Part shown: in pieces, positions 45,760 to 58,700 of the stretch
How the letters are laid out: each line of letters opens with the position of its first letter
Numbering within the stretch: position 1 is the first letter of the stretch
Source of the DNA: Avena insularis
Taxonomy: Eukaryota; Streptophyta; Magnoliopsida; Poales; Poaceae
DNA: 64,000 bases
Assembly: GCA_023614405.1 (NCBI GenBank)
Contig: CM042688.1
Coordinates: forward strand, 443,042,028 to 443,106,027
Reading direction: 5' to 3'
Program-made: the position numbers and the translations under genes
Notes under the pieces: model-generated
What the model was told of the DNA's origin: nothing
What the model saw: only the letters and a program-made list of their open reading frames with translations
The model's database searches: none

Positions 45760-46169
45760 TCAGTGGCCCCTCGTGGCCGCTGCCAGGAGGGCCTCTACCT
45801 CCTCCCTCTGGCGCCTCCTCCACTTCTTGCTGCCCACCCCTTGACCTTGGGCGCCTTGGGTTTGATCGGGGGCATGCGACCATCCTCGATAGCCACCTTC
45901 TAGAGGTTGCGGAGGTGAAGACCGAGCGCCTGGTGCTTGGCTATGAAGCTGTGGATGTTCACGGACTCACCACAGGTCCTCACATCCTCAGCACGCTTCA
46001 CGAGGGAGTTGAAGTCCGTCGTGCGGAGCCTCTTGGTGGGGCAGAAGGGGCACCTATACATGTTGCCGGCGAAGAAGTTGTTGTACTAGCCGGACTTTAG
46101 CCTCCTCAGCACGTGACGAGTCTTGGTCTCCTTGCACTCGTTGTCGCTGCGAACATCGCTGCTATCCTC
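45760..46169 (-). pseudogene. zf-XS-like zinc-finger protein, last-exon pseudogene
   Basis: A minus-strand exon with a strong 3' splice site (TTTTTTTCCAACAG) just upstream of 46169. It reads a Cys pair in YRCPFCPTKRLRTTDF, then FNSLVKRAEDV and FIAKHQALGLHLRNL, which fits the zf-XS zinc finger found with XS domains in plant RNA-silencing proteins of the SGS3 type. The end is a basic helix (KKWRRRQREEVEALL) and a stop at 45760-45762. Two in-frame TAG codons (46086-46088 and 45900-45902) and a one-base shift near 45840 break it. No XS or XH domain was found upstream. Assignment rests on the Cys/His pattern and neighbouring residues, so confidence is moderate. Confidence 0.48.
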
Positions 46170-47189
46170 CTGTTGGAAAAAAACAGTAGAGTGCAATAAG
46201 GACATGATTGAGATACTTTGATCATCGGGATTCATTATTTGCATAGATTAACCGATTGAGATCTCCCGATTATTTCCCAAATCTCAAACCAAATCGAATA
46301 CTGATCCCAACTATGAATTGGGGGATTCATCGAAAATCGAGATCTAACACAAGAGGATTAGCTACTGTAAAAATACGAACAGCCGAGCCCTACTAACATA
46401 CGATCTAGCATCCAACAGCCGAGCCCTCCTCACCTTGTGCTACGTGATGCTCCTCCAGATGTGCTGCGTGAAGCACCACCCCAGCGGCGATGCCCGCACA
46501 CTCACCCCCACGTACTAGTATCATGGAGAAGGTTCGTGCATGTACGTTCAAGATTGTGGGGTTTTCCTAGATAGGGAAGAGAGAGTAGTGGATGAGTGTG
46601 AATGGAGGACCCGATAGGCTGGGTTTTTAATGCGGGGATGCTTAGGCCTCGTCGAGGGCCCCGGTAGGCAGCTCTTCTAGCTACGGCTGCCCCGTGGAAG
46701 GTTAGTGTGGTGGGGGTCTGTCAGAAGTGAGAGTGCAGGCGCGCTGCGTAGTAAAAATGGTATAGCCCGTGGGTCGTGGATGACCAGTTGCCGTGTAGTA
46801 GACTTGTAGCCTTTGTAGACTAGATTAAACGTGACATGACCACTCGACGACTTTTTCCATGTTCGGTATCGTGTTCCTTATTGAAGAAGTCCCACTGAGG
46901 TAGACGTCTGTGCTATCTCGCGTTGTCCTATGAAGGGCACGATGTGTGCAACGAGCCTCGTTGGATCACATAGGATCAACGGTTGGTGCGCACGATCCAC
47001 GTGACAACTGTGACAACCAATCAGGACGTAGTAGACAGAGTGGGCACATGTTTGGGCTTCTATGAAAGAGAGAGGGGGGGGGGCAAAACTAGGTAGTATC
47101 AAAAAACCAAGGGAAAAGCTAAGTATTATAAAAATGGAAAGTGAGTGTCTTTTACAATGAAATACATCATGGCAGACATTAAATTATGC
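46170..47189. other. Intergenic region before minisatellite block 3
   Basis: About 1 kb with no supported gene. It may contain upstream exons of the zf-XS-like remnant that I could not identify. A run of about 10 G lies near 47074-47083. No transposon ends recognised. Confidence 0.5.
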
Positions 47190-48951
47190 CAAGATAGATC
47201 CACTGGAGTTCATTGCATGTGCATATGTATCCACTAGATTCATTTTATGTGTGTTCATGTCATGAACCACATATGGATCCACTAGTGTTCACTGCATGTG
47301 TGTTCTTTCCACAAACCACATATGTATCCACTAGAGTAATTGATGTATGTTCTTTCCACAAACCACACATGGATCAACCAATGTCATTGCATGTGTGTTC
47401 TTTCCACAAACCACATATGGATCCACCAATGTCATTGCATGTGTGTTCTTTTCCACAAACAACATGGATCAACCAATGGCATTGCATGTGTGTTCTTTTC
47501 ACAAACCACACATGGATCAACCAATGGCATTGCATGTGTGTTCTTTTCACAAACCACACATGGATCCACCAGTGTTCACTCCATGTGTGTTCTTTCCACA
47601 AACCACTTATGGATCCACCAATGTCATTGCATGTGTATTCTTTTCCACAAACCACATGGATCAACCAATGGCATTGCATGTGTGTTCTTTTCACAAACCA
47701 CACATAGATCAACCAATGGCATTGCATGTGTGTTCTTTTCACAAACCACACATGGATCAACCAATGGCATTGTATGTGTGCTCTTTTCACAAACCACACA
47801 TGGATCCACCAGAGTCATTGCATGTATGTTCTTTCCACAAACCACATATGGATCAACCAGTGTCATTGCACGTGAGTTCTTTCCACAAACCACATATGGA
47901 TCCACTAGAGTCATTGCATGTGTGTTATTTTCACAAACCACATATGGACCCACTACAGTCATTGCATTTGTGTTCTTATACTAAAACCAGCACTAGAGTG
48001 ATTGCATGTGTGTTCTTTTCACAAACCACACATGGATCCACCAGAGTCATTGCATGTGTGTTCTTTCCACAAACCATACATGGATCCACCAGAGTAATTG
48101 CATGTGTGTTCTTTTCACAAACCACATATGTATCAACAAATGTCATTGCATGTGTGTTCTTTTCACAAACCACACATGGATCCACCAATATCATTGCATG
48201 TGTGTTCTTTCCATTAACCACATATGGATCCACCAATGTCATTGCGTGTGTGTTATTTCCACTAACCACACATGGATCCACTAGATTCATTGCATGTGTG
48301 TTCTTTTCACAAACCACATATGGACCCACCAGAGTCATTGAATGTGTGTTATTTTCCACAAACCACATATGTATCCACTGGAGTAATTGCATGTGTGTTA
48401 TTGTCACAAACCACATATGGATCAACCAATGTCATTGCATGTGTGTTCTTTCCACAAACTACATATGGATCAACCAATGTCATTGCATGTGTGTTCTTTC
48501 TACAAACCACATATGGATCCTCTAGAGTCATTGCATGTGTGTTCTTTTCACAAACCACATATGGACCCACTTGAGTCATGGCATGTGTGTTCTTTCCACA
48601 AACCACACATGGATTAACCAATGGCATTCCATGTGTGTTATTGTCACAAACCACATATGGATCAACCAATGTCATTGCATATGTGTTCTTTCCACAAACC
48701 ACATATGGATCAACGAATATCATTGCATCTGTGTTCTTTCTACAAACCACATATGGATCCACTGGAGTCATTGCATGTGTGTTCTTTTCACAAACCACAT
48801 ATGGACCCACTTGAGTCATTGCATGTGTGTTCTTTCCACAAACCACACATGGAATAACCAATGGCATTGCATGTGTGTTATTGTCACAAACCACATATGG
48901 ATCAACCAATGTCATTGCATGTGTGTTCTTTTCATGAACCACATATGGATC
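47190..48951. repeat. Minisatellite block 3 (diverged subfamily)
   Basis: Tandem 48-bp units of the same family as blocks 1 and 2, but most units carry TTCTTTCCAC in place of TTCTTTTCAC and GGATCAACCAATG in place of GGATCCACCAGTG. The 39-bp unit is almost absent. Near 48387-48950 a higher-order unit of about 240 bp (five 48-bp units, marked by GTGTTATTGTCAC) repeats more than twice. Open frames up to 392 codons (47347-48525) result from the unit length. The right end is cut by the LTR at 48952. Confidence 0.93.
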
Positions 48952-50537
48952 TGATGGCCCAAAATATATCGAGCTCGTTGGGGACCCCAAGAGGAAGGTA
49001 TGATGAGCACAGCAGCAAGTTTTCCCTCAGTTATGAAACCATGGTTATCAATCCAGTAGGAGCAAGGAAACACCGCCAAGGTGTGGCTAGCTGGACTTTG
49101 GCAGGGCACACTACCGGTGCCAGCAGCAACGTGGAAACCTGCACAACACAACCACAGAACTTTGCCGCCAACTTACGGTGAAGTTGTCAAGCTCACCGGT
49201 TTTGCTAAAAACAAAGTATTAAATGTATTTTTGGAAGAAAGTAATAGCTTGCAGAAAATAAACAGAAAGCAGTAAACAGTTGTAGATTGATGATAAAAGA
49301 AAGGACCGGGGTCCATAGTTCACTAGTGGTGGTTCTCCTTAAGATAGATGACACGTTGGGTGAACAAATTACAGTGGAGCAATTGACAAACATCGAGAAA
49401 GCATACATGCATATACTACTCATCTTGACTCCTTTCAGATTTGATTGGGAATTACAACATTATACATAGACCGTAATCCAACTACATCTATGACTAATAA
49501 TCCACCTTCAGGTTATCATCCGAACCCCCTCCAGTATTAAGTTGCAAGCAACAGATAATTGCATTACACATTGCATGTAAAGTAAACAATACGATTGTTC
49601 TATGAACAAAGGGTTGTTGTTTTCTCCCTAGTAGCAACAGCACATCTAGTACCTTAGAGATTTCTGTCACTTCCCCAGATTACTAGAGGCATGAACCCAC
49701 TATCGAGCATAAATACTAACTCTTGGAGTTGCTAGCATCTACTTGGCCAAGATAGCTACTAACAACGAAAAGCATGCAAGATCACAAATAACAAAGACAT
49801 GATAGAATCAATAATCAATCTGAAATAGCATCTCAATATCCATCGGATCCTCGCAAACACAACATGTAGGATTACAAATAGATGATCTTGATCTTGAACA
49901 GAGCTCACAAGATCTAAACATGGTAGCACAAAGGAGAAGAACCAACCATCTAGCTACTACATGGACCCGTAGTCCAAGGATGAACTACTCACGCATCACA
50001 CCGTAGGCTTGCATGGTATTGAAGAAGGCCTCCAGGGTGAATTCTCCCCTCCGATAGGGTGCCGGGAAGAGCTTTAGATCCCTCCCGATCTATGGATGGA
50101 GATGACGGCGGCTATAGACTCTTTCGTGGAATTTTGATCGGGTACTTAGGGTTTTTCTATCGGAGGCATCTTATAGGCCAAAGGGGAGGCCGAGGGGGTG
50201 CCCTAGGTGGCCACACCACCCCCTGGCACGGGCCAGGCCTGGCCACGCGGCCAGGTGGTGTGGCGGCCCTCTGGCCCCTTTCCGTCTCGTATTCAGGCTC
50301 CATGTCCTCCTCGGTGAAAAACTGACTTTGGCTTTTGTCCCGTCCAATTCCTAGAATATTAATTTTCTGACTTTCCTGGAACCAAAAACAACAGAAAACA
50401 GGCAGCTGGCACTGTGGCTCTTGTTAATAGGTTAGTCCAAGAAAGTTTATAGAAAGTACTCCAAAGTGTGGACATAAGAAAGTAGATAAAACCAAGCATG
50501 GAACATCAAAAGTTATGGATACGTTTGCAACGTATCA
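48952..50537 (-). mobile_element. 3' LTR of element A (pooid-type LTR family)
   Basis: On the plus strand it starts TGATGGCC and ends ACGTATCA; on the minus strand it starts TGATACGTTGC, 1586 bp in all. It interrupts a satellite unit after GGATC (48947-48951, candidate target duplication). Sequence style, including CTCGTTGGGG and a GC-rich CGGCCAGGCC stretch, is familiar from very abundant pooid LTR elements; I do not assign a family name. Confidence 0.82.
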
Positions 50538-51317
50538 ACATCCCCAAGCTTAACTCCTGCTCGTCCTCGAGTAGGTAAGTGATAAAAAGAAAGAATAATT
50601 TTTGAGGTGACATGCACCATCATAAACTTGATTAAAGTATTTGTAAAACATTGATAGCTAGGATCATAGTACTTCAACATAGCATGAAAGATAAAGTTCT
50701 AACAATAAGACAAAGCAACTATGTTGCAACATGAAAAGGCACAAACAAAAGATTCATGAATAACAATGCTTTGCAAGACGTTTGTTTGTTTCACATAAAG
50801 AAAACTTAGCATAGTGGCATTCAGCTTGTCCCTAATAGAGTAGTAAATATAAATGCATAGGACACCTTCAAAGTTCATAAGAGTGACTAGATACAAATAG
50901 TTTAAGAACAAGCAATATCAAAGTTATGCAAAAATCAACAAGTCTTGGGACAATGCACATAGAACTAAGAATGGCCACTATGCTCTAAAAGTAGGTGCAT
51001 AAAGATATAAGGTGGAGACTCAACATAAAAGTAAAAGAAAGGCCTTCATAAAAGGAAGTAGGGATTCAAGTTTCATAAAGAGCTTCCAAAAATTATGGTA
51101 CTTATTAGCTTTCAGCTCTCATTGCCCCTATCATAAGCATCTTGAAGTGATTAAGGTTAAAGTGAACAAACTATGGAGTATATGCTTGACAAAGTATAAG
51201 TTAGAAATCTCATGTCCCTTGAATATGAGGGCCGCTCCTCATGCTACTCAAGTTTAGTTACCGGTAAGTTCTTTTCATAGTAAGTACATGTGTATCATAG
51301 AGAACCGCCAACGGGGT
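50538..51317 (-). mobile_element. Remnant of the internal 3' part of element A
   Basis: Begins (minus-strand end) with the polypurine tract AAGCTTGGGGATG next to the LTR at 50537. It matches 52903-53680 and is interrupted at 51318 by the LTR of element B. No coding sequence recognised. Confidence 0.78.
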
Positions 51318-52902
51318 TGATGGCTTGTGTATTAACAAGCTCGTTGGGGAACCCCAAGAGGAAGGTATGATGAGCACATCGGCAAGTTCCCCTCAGTTAT
51401 GAAACCAAGGTTTAATCGAACCAGTAGGAGCAAGGAAACACCCAAAGGTGTTGCTAGCCGAGCCTTGGTAGGGCACCCTACCGGTGCTAGTAGCAATGTG
51501 GAGACCTGCACAACACAACCACAGAACTCTGTCCCTAACTTGCGATGAGATTGTCAATCTCACCGTGTTTTGCTTAAAAAAAAGGATTAAACATATCGAA
51601 TGGAAGGAAGTAATAGTTTGCAGAAAGTAAACACAAAGTAGTAAACAGTTTATAGATTGTATGTAAAATAAAAGGACCGGGATCCATAGTTCACTAGAGC
51701 TGGCTCTCCTTAAGATAGATAACATGTTGGGTGAACAAATTACAGTGGGGCAATTGACAAACATCGAGAAAGCAATACATGCATATACTAATCATCTTGA
51801 CTTCTTTGGAACTTGATTGGGCATTACAACATTATACATAGACCGCAATCCAACTGCATCTATGACTAATAATCCACCTTCAGGTTATCATCCGAACCCC
51901 CTCCAGTATTAAGTTGCAAGCAACAGATTATTGCTTTACAAATTGTGTGTAAAGTAAACAATACGATTGTTCTATGAACATAGGATTGTTGTTTTCTCCC
52001 TAGTAGCAACAACACATCTAGTACCTTAGATATTTCTATCACTTCCCTAGATTACCAGAGGCATGAACCCACTATCGAGCATAAATACTAACTCTTGGAG
52101 TTGCTAGCATCTTCTTAGCCTAACAATGGAAAGCATGCAAGATCACAAATAACAAAGACACGATAGAATCAATAATCAATCTGAAATAGCATCTCAATAT
52201 CCATCGAAACCCTGCAAACACAACATGCAGAATTACAAATAGATGATCTTAATCATGAACGGAGCTCACAAGATCTAAACATGAAAGAACAAAGGAGGAG
52301 AACCAGCCATCTAGCTACTACATGGATCCGTAGTCCAAGGATGAACTACTCACGCATAACACCGGAGGCTTGCATTGTGATGAAGAAGGCCTCCAGGGTG
52401 AATTCCCCTCTCCATCAGGGTGCCGGGAAGAGCTTCAGATCTCTACCGATCTAGGGACAGAGATAACGGCGGCTATAGACTCTTTCTTGGATTTTTGATC
52501 GAATACTTAGGGTTTTGGTCCCAAGGGCAATATATAGGCGGAAGGAGGGGCCGAGGGGGTGCTGGGGTCGGCCAGACCACCCCCTGGCACGGGCCAGGCC
52601 TGGCCGCGCGGCCAGGTGGTGTGGCCGGCCCCCAACCCTTCTCCGTCTCGTATTCTGGCATGTGATGACTTCTGGAAAAATAGGCACTTTGGCTTTTGTC
52701 CCATCCAATTCCGAGAATATTCATTTTCTAACTTTCCTAGAACCAAAAACAGCAAGAACAGGCAGCTCGCACTATAGCTCTTGTTAATACGTTAGTCCAA
52801 GAAATCATATGAAAAGTACTCCAAAGTGTGGACAAAACACAAGAAAGTGGATAAAACCAAGCATGGAACATCAAAAATTATAGATACATTTGCAATGTAT
52901 CA
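51318..52902 (-). mobile_element. 3' LTR of element B, same family as element A
   Basis: A 1585-bp LTR, TGATGGCTTG...AATGTATCA on the plus strand, clearly homologous to 48952-50537 but with many substitutions. It sits within the internal region of element A, after GGGGT (51313-51317). Confidence 0.82.
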
Positions 52903-55759
52903 ACATCCCCAAGCTTAACTCCTGCTCATCCTCGAGTAGGTAAGTAGTAAAAAGAAAGAATAATTTTTGAGGTGACATGCACCATCAAAGAGTTGATCAA
53001 AGTATTTGTAAAACATTCAAAGCTGGGATCAAATTACTTCAATCATAACATGAAGGACAAGGTTCTAGCAATAAGACAAAGAAACTAAGATACAACATGA
53101 AAAGGCACAAACAAAAGATTCATGAATAACATTGCTTTGCAAGACGTTTTTTTGTTTCACATAAAGAAAACATAGCATAATAGTATTCAGCTTGCCCCTC
53201 ATAGAGTAGCAAATATAAATGCATAGGACACCTTCAAAGTTCATAAGAGTGACTAGATAAAAATAGTTTAAAACAAGCAATAACAAGTTATGCATCAATC
53301 AACTAGTCTTGGGACAATGCACATAGAACTAAGAATGGCCACTATGCTCTCAAAGTAGGTGCATAAAGGTAGAAGGTGGAGACTCAATATAATGGTGGAA
53401 GAAAGGCCTTCATAGAAGGAAGTAGGGATTCAAGTCTCATAAAGAGCTTCCAAAAATTATGGTACTTATAGCTTTCAGCTCTCATTGCCCCTATCATAAG
53501 CATCTTGAAGGTGATTAAGGTTAAAGTGACACAACTAAGAGGATATGCTTGACATGTTATAAACCGAGATCTCATGCCCCTTACTTACGAAGACCGAACC
53601 TCATGCTACTCAACTTTAGTCACGAGTAAGCTCTTGTCATTGTAAGTACATATGTATCATAAAGAACCGCCAACAGGGTACCCCTTGCACATGATACAGG
53701 AGCTATCCCATAATCAAAATGACAAGGCAAGCAGACAATGAGCATCTCAGCGATCTTTTTATTTGCTATTTGCATAGGTTTTTATTGAGGATGCTTCATA
53801 GAGTGCTCATTATGGTGATGCTGCAAGTTTCCACCATGACTAGGCATGGTTTTGGCTAGCGGCCCAGGCGTTTCTATAACACACATACAAACTCCATGAT
53901 CTTACAAGTTCCACTTTTATTTCACACCACCGGGATCCATAAGCAAAAGAACATGATATCAACAGGGTACAAAGTACAAGTGCAATGTTGAAAGCGTTCC
54001 CAATGATACATGGTTCTGCTAACTTCAACTTATAAAGCGCAAGCATATACGCAACAAAGATGGACGCAATGGTTCAAGTTTATTAAGGGCAAGAAAAGTA
54101 AAGTGTGCCATCAAGTTCGTGAGCGCTTTAATCGCTAGTTTTCTCATAACAAGTTTAATTTGGAAGGTAGACAAAAACATGAATATACTTGGAATAGCAT
54201 ATTCTAGTAGGTAGGTATGGTGGACTCTTTGGAATAACTTGGTTTTAGGAGTTGGATGCATGAGTAGAACTCATACTTGGTTACGGAGGCTAGCAAAAGA
54301 CTGGGAGCGACAAACTAAGAGAGAAATAATGGCCATAATCATGCAGAGCGACAAAACATCCTTGATCAAAGCATAAAGTGATACTAAAAGTTGAAAACTA
54401 AAGGATCATAAAGGCTATGGTGACTTGGGATAGTCATAACATGGTGTGAGCATGTACCAAGTCAACCCAAATAAAGCATCAAAGGAGAATACCACAATAC
54501 TATGCTTTAATATGCTAAAACAACGCATGATTCTTCCAAGGCACATTAAGCAATCTCAATTTTTTATAACAAGTCATGCTACAGCAAATAATACTAAGCA
54601 TAAATCCAAAACAATATCAAGCATGGCATGACAAAGCATAGGCCACAGTCAAAAACGAGCTCTTTTTACCACATAAGCATGAACTTTCCTACTCTTTTCC
54701 AATCCAAACCAAACTATTTTCAAACCAATGTATGAAAGAGGGGGTCCAACCAATTTATTAAGCAAACTAAGAAAACCAAGCAAATGAAAAACCAAAACGA
54801 AAACTAAAAATAAGACGCTCCAAGAACAACACAACTGTGCATGAAACAATAAAAATGAAGCGTTTGGAAGAAACCTGGGATTTTTATTGATGAAGAAGGG
54901 GGATGCCTTGGGCATCCCCAAGCTTTCACGCTTTTACTTCTTGGATATTTCTTGGGGTGATACGTGTGGCATACCCAAGCTTGAGCTTTAGTCTATCCTT
55001 CATCTCATTACTCATTCCTTCCATACACCTGAAATTTTCCTTCATACAAAACTTCACACAATCTTTATTAGCAACATTAGTGCACTCAAGATAAATAAGT
55101 CTTAAGGTTCAGTTATAACACCAAATAAACTTCCATTAGAAAACTAGCTACTGTATCACTTCCCTCAACAAGCTCAATTCCCCAAAAGAACTAAAAAAGG
55201 AACCAACAAGAAGCAAATGCAGAAAATGGCAGAAATCTGTCAAAACAGACCAGCAGGTAAAGACGAATTTTTTAGAAGACCTTCTGTTACTCAAATAAAA
55301 AAGTGTTTAATTAATGAAAGTTAGATAACAACCTGGGTCAGAAGCACAAAAATTCACGCCTCAAAAAGACATGCAGAGATTTTACACGAATTTTTACGGT
55401 AAAGCACATAAATCTGTTTCGGGACAACAACTTTCCCAATCATTACTTCTCTCTCATTAGAGGTTACTCTTGGCACAAAAAGAAAATAAAAAGGATAAGG
55501 AGAGGTTATTACTCTCCATGTCTCATCTAAAACTTTTGGGTTATCTCCCAATAAGTACTTTTCTTTAACGCCTTTAAGTTAGGCATAAGAAGCAAGAAAA
55601 AGAATCAAGTCTTCTCAAATGAAGAAGCATTAAGACCAAATTTCTTGCCCTTACCTCTCTTACTTTTCTTCTTAACCTTGGTGAAAATATGATTGTTTGG
55701 TGGAGATGAAAGGTGCATGGTCCCCTTTCCCACATCTATTATTGCTCCAAGAAGTTCTA
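52903..55759 (-). mobile_element. Internal 3' region of element B (non-coding)
   Basis: Starts with the polypurine tract (CATCCCCAAGCTT on the plus strand), matches 50538-51317 at first and then continues alone to the insertion of element C at 55760. Nothing in about 2.9 kb resembles gag or pol, so this is either a long 3' untranslated part or a non-autonomous family. Confidence 0.7.
54899..54919. repeat. Perfect 9-bp inverted repeat with a 3-base loop
   Basis: GGGGATGCC and GGCATCCCC separated by TTG. The right arm merges into CATCCCCAAGCTT (54914-54926), the same motif as the polypurine tracts at 50540 and 52905. Confidence 0.85.
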
Positions 55760-58700
55760 TGTAAGGACCCAAACCTGGCTTGGTTCGAATCCCTGTGATT
55801 ATAGTGCTAGTCCCTGGATCAAATAGCTAGCACCCACAGTTTAAGATGTAATATCAAGATACAAAGGTCATATTACATCGCATGATCCAGAATATAAATA
55901 CTTTATTACAAACTCATAGCCATAGGCTATCTTGTTACAAAGCAGTAGAATACAAGTAAAGCATGGAGTCCTTCATCTTCATGTGCCACAGGCAAACATG
56001 TTGGGTGTAGACTCATAACCTCTATCATCAATCCACACTCGTCAATAGAATAACCAGCAACATGATAGGTTGCAGCCACAAAAGGGTCAATACTTGGAAT
56101 GTATTGGCAAGTGTCACTAGTTGGTGAATATAAGTAGGACTATCACTACATGCATATTTGGCTAAGTAGAGCTTAGGCTTATTTGCAGAAAGCAGGATGG
56201 TTTTATCCTATCTTTGCAAAATATTTTTCATCTTTCAATAACTTTCTGAACTCCTTGGCAAACTCCGAGTTCTTCTAATTCCTTGTTGACACCATCAAGT
56301 TTTACTTTGAGAAATTGGAATGTCGAGATATTCCATAGCTTCAGGCCTTAGTTGCTCAGAGTTGTCCATAACCGGGGACACGGCTAAGTACTTAGAATTT
56401 AATCTTCTGCAGAAGTTGTACACTTTACCCACAAGACACAATCTCGTCTTGACGCCACCAAAGGTCAGCTGGATTAGTACTCACCAAGATGGAGTACCGG
56501 CAGATCGAGAATGTGACAAAGTCTTTCCATAGAAGTCCTCCCAATACATAATGCCAGCACATCTACCAGGCACCAATGCAAGGATAAACCTCCAATGCAT
56601 AATTCTAGTTAACCTGAAGAGGTACCAATGCATGGGTCTCCCACTATGTAATTGACTAGGCCAGAGCCCATTTGGCATGTGGCTGTACATGAAAGCCACT
56701 GTACGAGAAACATGTTCAATCTCTAAGTTCCTGGGTGGTATTCTCCTAGTGCACACACGAAAGAGATAGCCATAGACATGGTTCCCTTCGTTGCCACCTT
56801 ATTCTCAACTGAGTATCCACATTCCACCCAGGTGATTCATTGAGTACTTGTTTTATTATACAAAACATATATTTTTCCAGCACTTCATATAATCACAATA
56901 TGGTATATTCCACCCCGAATCTATAGGAGGGCTAAGCATAATACAACTACAGTATTTCCACTAAGGGATATATAAAGAATATCCTAACAGGATATAGCAT
57001 AGCATAGTATCATAGTAGTCCTATCATGCATACTAAAAAAATCCACTAAGTGTAATGAAAAATAGTAGGACATGGATGATAGTGCCAATTTCCTTAGTAG
57101 TTGGTGGTGTTGGTACACTCTTTGCAGTAACACACTTGACAATCCACACAATCTATCAAACAAAACAACCAAGACAAAACATGCACAAAGTCAACACTAA
57201 TGGCAATACAAAAATCATGCAAAATATGCAAGCATGCAAGATGGCAATTTTTATTGTACAAATTGTTATAACAAAGGTCTTGAAAACTACTAAGTGTTTT
57301 CTGAACATTTTAGAATTGCAAGATTACAAATGCAACCATTTGTGCAATTGTAACAATTAGCAATAATTTCTAGTATTTAGAAAGGCCAAACTCACTAAAT
57401 AATTTCCGTACTATTAGGTATAGTCAACCAAATCTATACTTTGGTATTACATGATAGAGGGTTCAATTTGCAATCCATAGCAAAAAGATTCACCCAAAAA
57501 TAATTTACAAAACAATTTTTATGGTTAAAATACTCCTAAAAAGGTTTTGCCTAAAACTTCTATTTTACAGAAGCTAAAGGGTGAAATAAGGCCTAGCAGT
57601 GAAGCTCTCATTTTTCTGAATCCATAGACACCAAATTTGCATTTTTCTAATTTGTGGATCAAAAGTTATTGAATTTCTAAGTTTAATACAAATTCTGCCT
57701 ATTTTCTAATTTAAATAGACGCTCAGGCCTACGTGGCGTGTTCTTATTGGCTCATACCGGTTCGGGCGGATCGGCAACGTGGGCCCTTGGATTTTAAGTG
57801 GAAACGGAGTGGATCAGATCAACTGATACCGCTTCGGTAAGTGGTCTAATCTCAACCGCTAGTGACGGATCGGACGATGCTCAGTGCGTCGACCATGGAC
57901 TGGCGGCGCTGGCGACGGCGCGTGGCAGCGGTGCGTCAGGTGGGTGGTGTTCCGGTGGTTCTAGAGGGTTAGGGGAAGCCGTGATCTTACCGGCGGGTTG
58001 CTGCGGTCTCGGTGGTCTCGATGGTGGTCGTGGTGGAGGGAGGGGCACTCGGCCTCGCTGGGGATTCCTCACCGGAGTACTTGCCAACGGCGGAGCTTGC
58101 TCTCCAAGACGGTGTCGTCGTCCTGGGGCTCGATCAGACAAGGCAAATTGTCAGTGAGGTGCGCCTGGTCGTGTAGGAGCTGGTTGTGGCCAAAAGAGGG
58201 CGGTGGGAACCTGCGTCTCGCTGGAAATCGCCGGTGAACGGCGGCGGCAGAGGGTGACGCTGGTGGTGACCGTGGCGATGACCTAGGGCACAAAAAAAGA
58301 ACGGTATTTGTCAGTAGGCGCGCCAGAGCATGGCGAAGCTAACAGGACAGAGGGGAGGGCGTGGGGTTGTCGGTTCTTGCCGGAATCTTCACCGGAGCTC
58401 GACGGTGGCCGCGGTGGTTTGAGCTCGATTCCGAGCAGCCTAGTGGCTCTCAGGTGGCGGTGTCTGAGGGGAAAACGAAGAGAAGGGGGTGGGGATTAAG
58501 AGGCCATGGTCAAAGTGGAGATTAATTCGCGGAAACGCTCGAATTCGGCCGAACTTGGTAACGGCAGAGGAGGGGAGGGGGTGCCGGCCGTTCGCATGGA
58601 AGAAGCTGAGGTGGCGGGTGACGTGGAGGTGGGGTCGAGCCGTCAGCGAGGGGGTGTGAGGAGGGGTCAGTGAGAAAGAAAAGAAAGAGGGGGAGAAGGG

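Noticed and set aside
47347..48525. 392-codon forward ORF
   Set aside because: It lies wholly within the 48-bp minisatellite, whose unit is open in several frames; overlapping ORFs of similar length exist on both strands.
57798..58499. ORFs in the GC-rich part of the element C LTR
   Set aside because: Located inside the LTR, no domain, not conserved in the second LTR copy.
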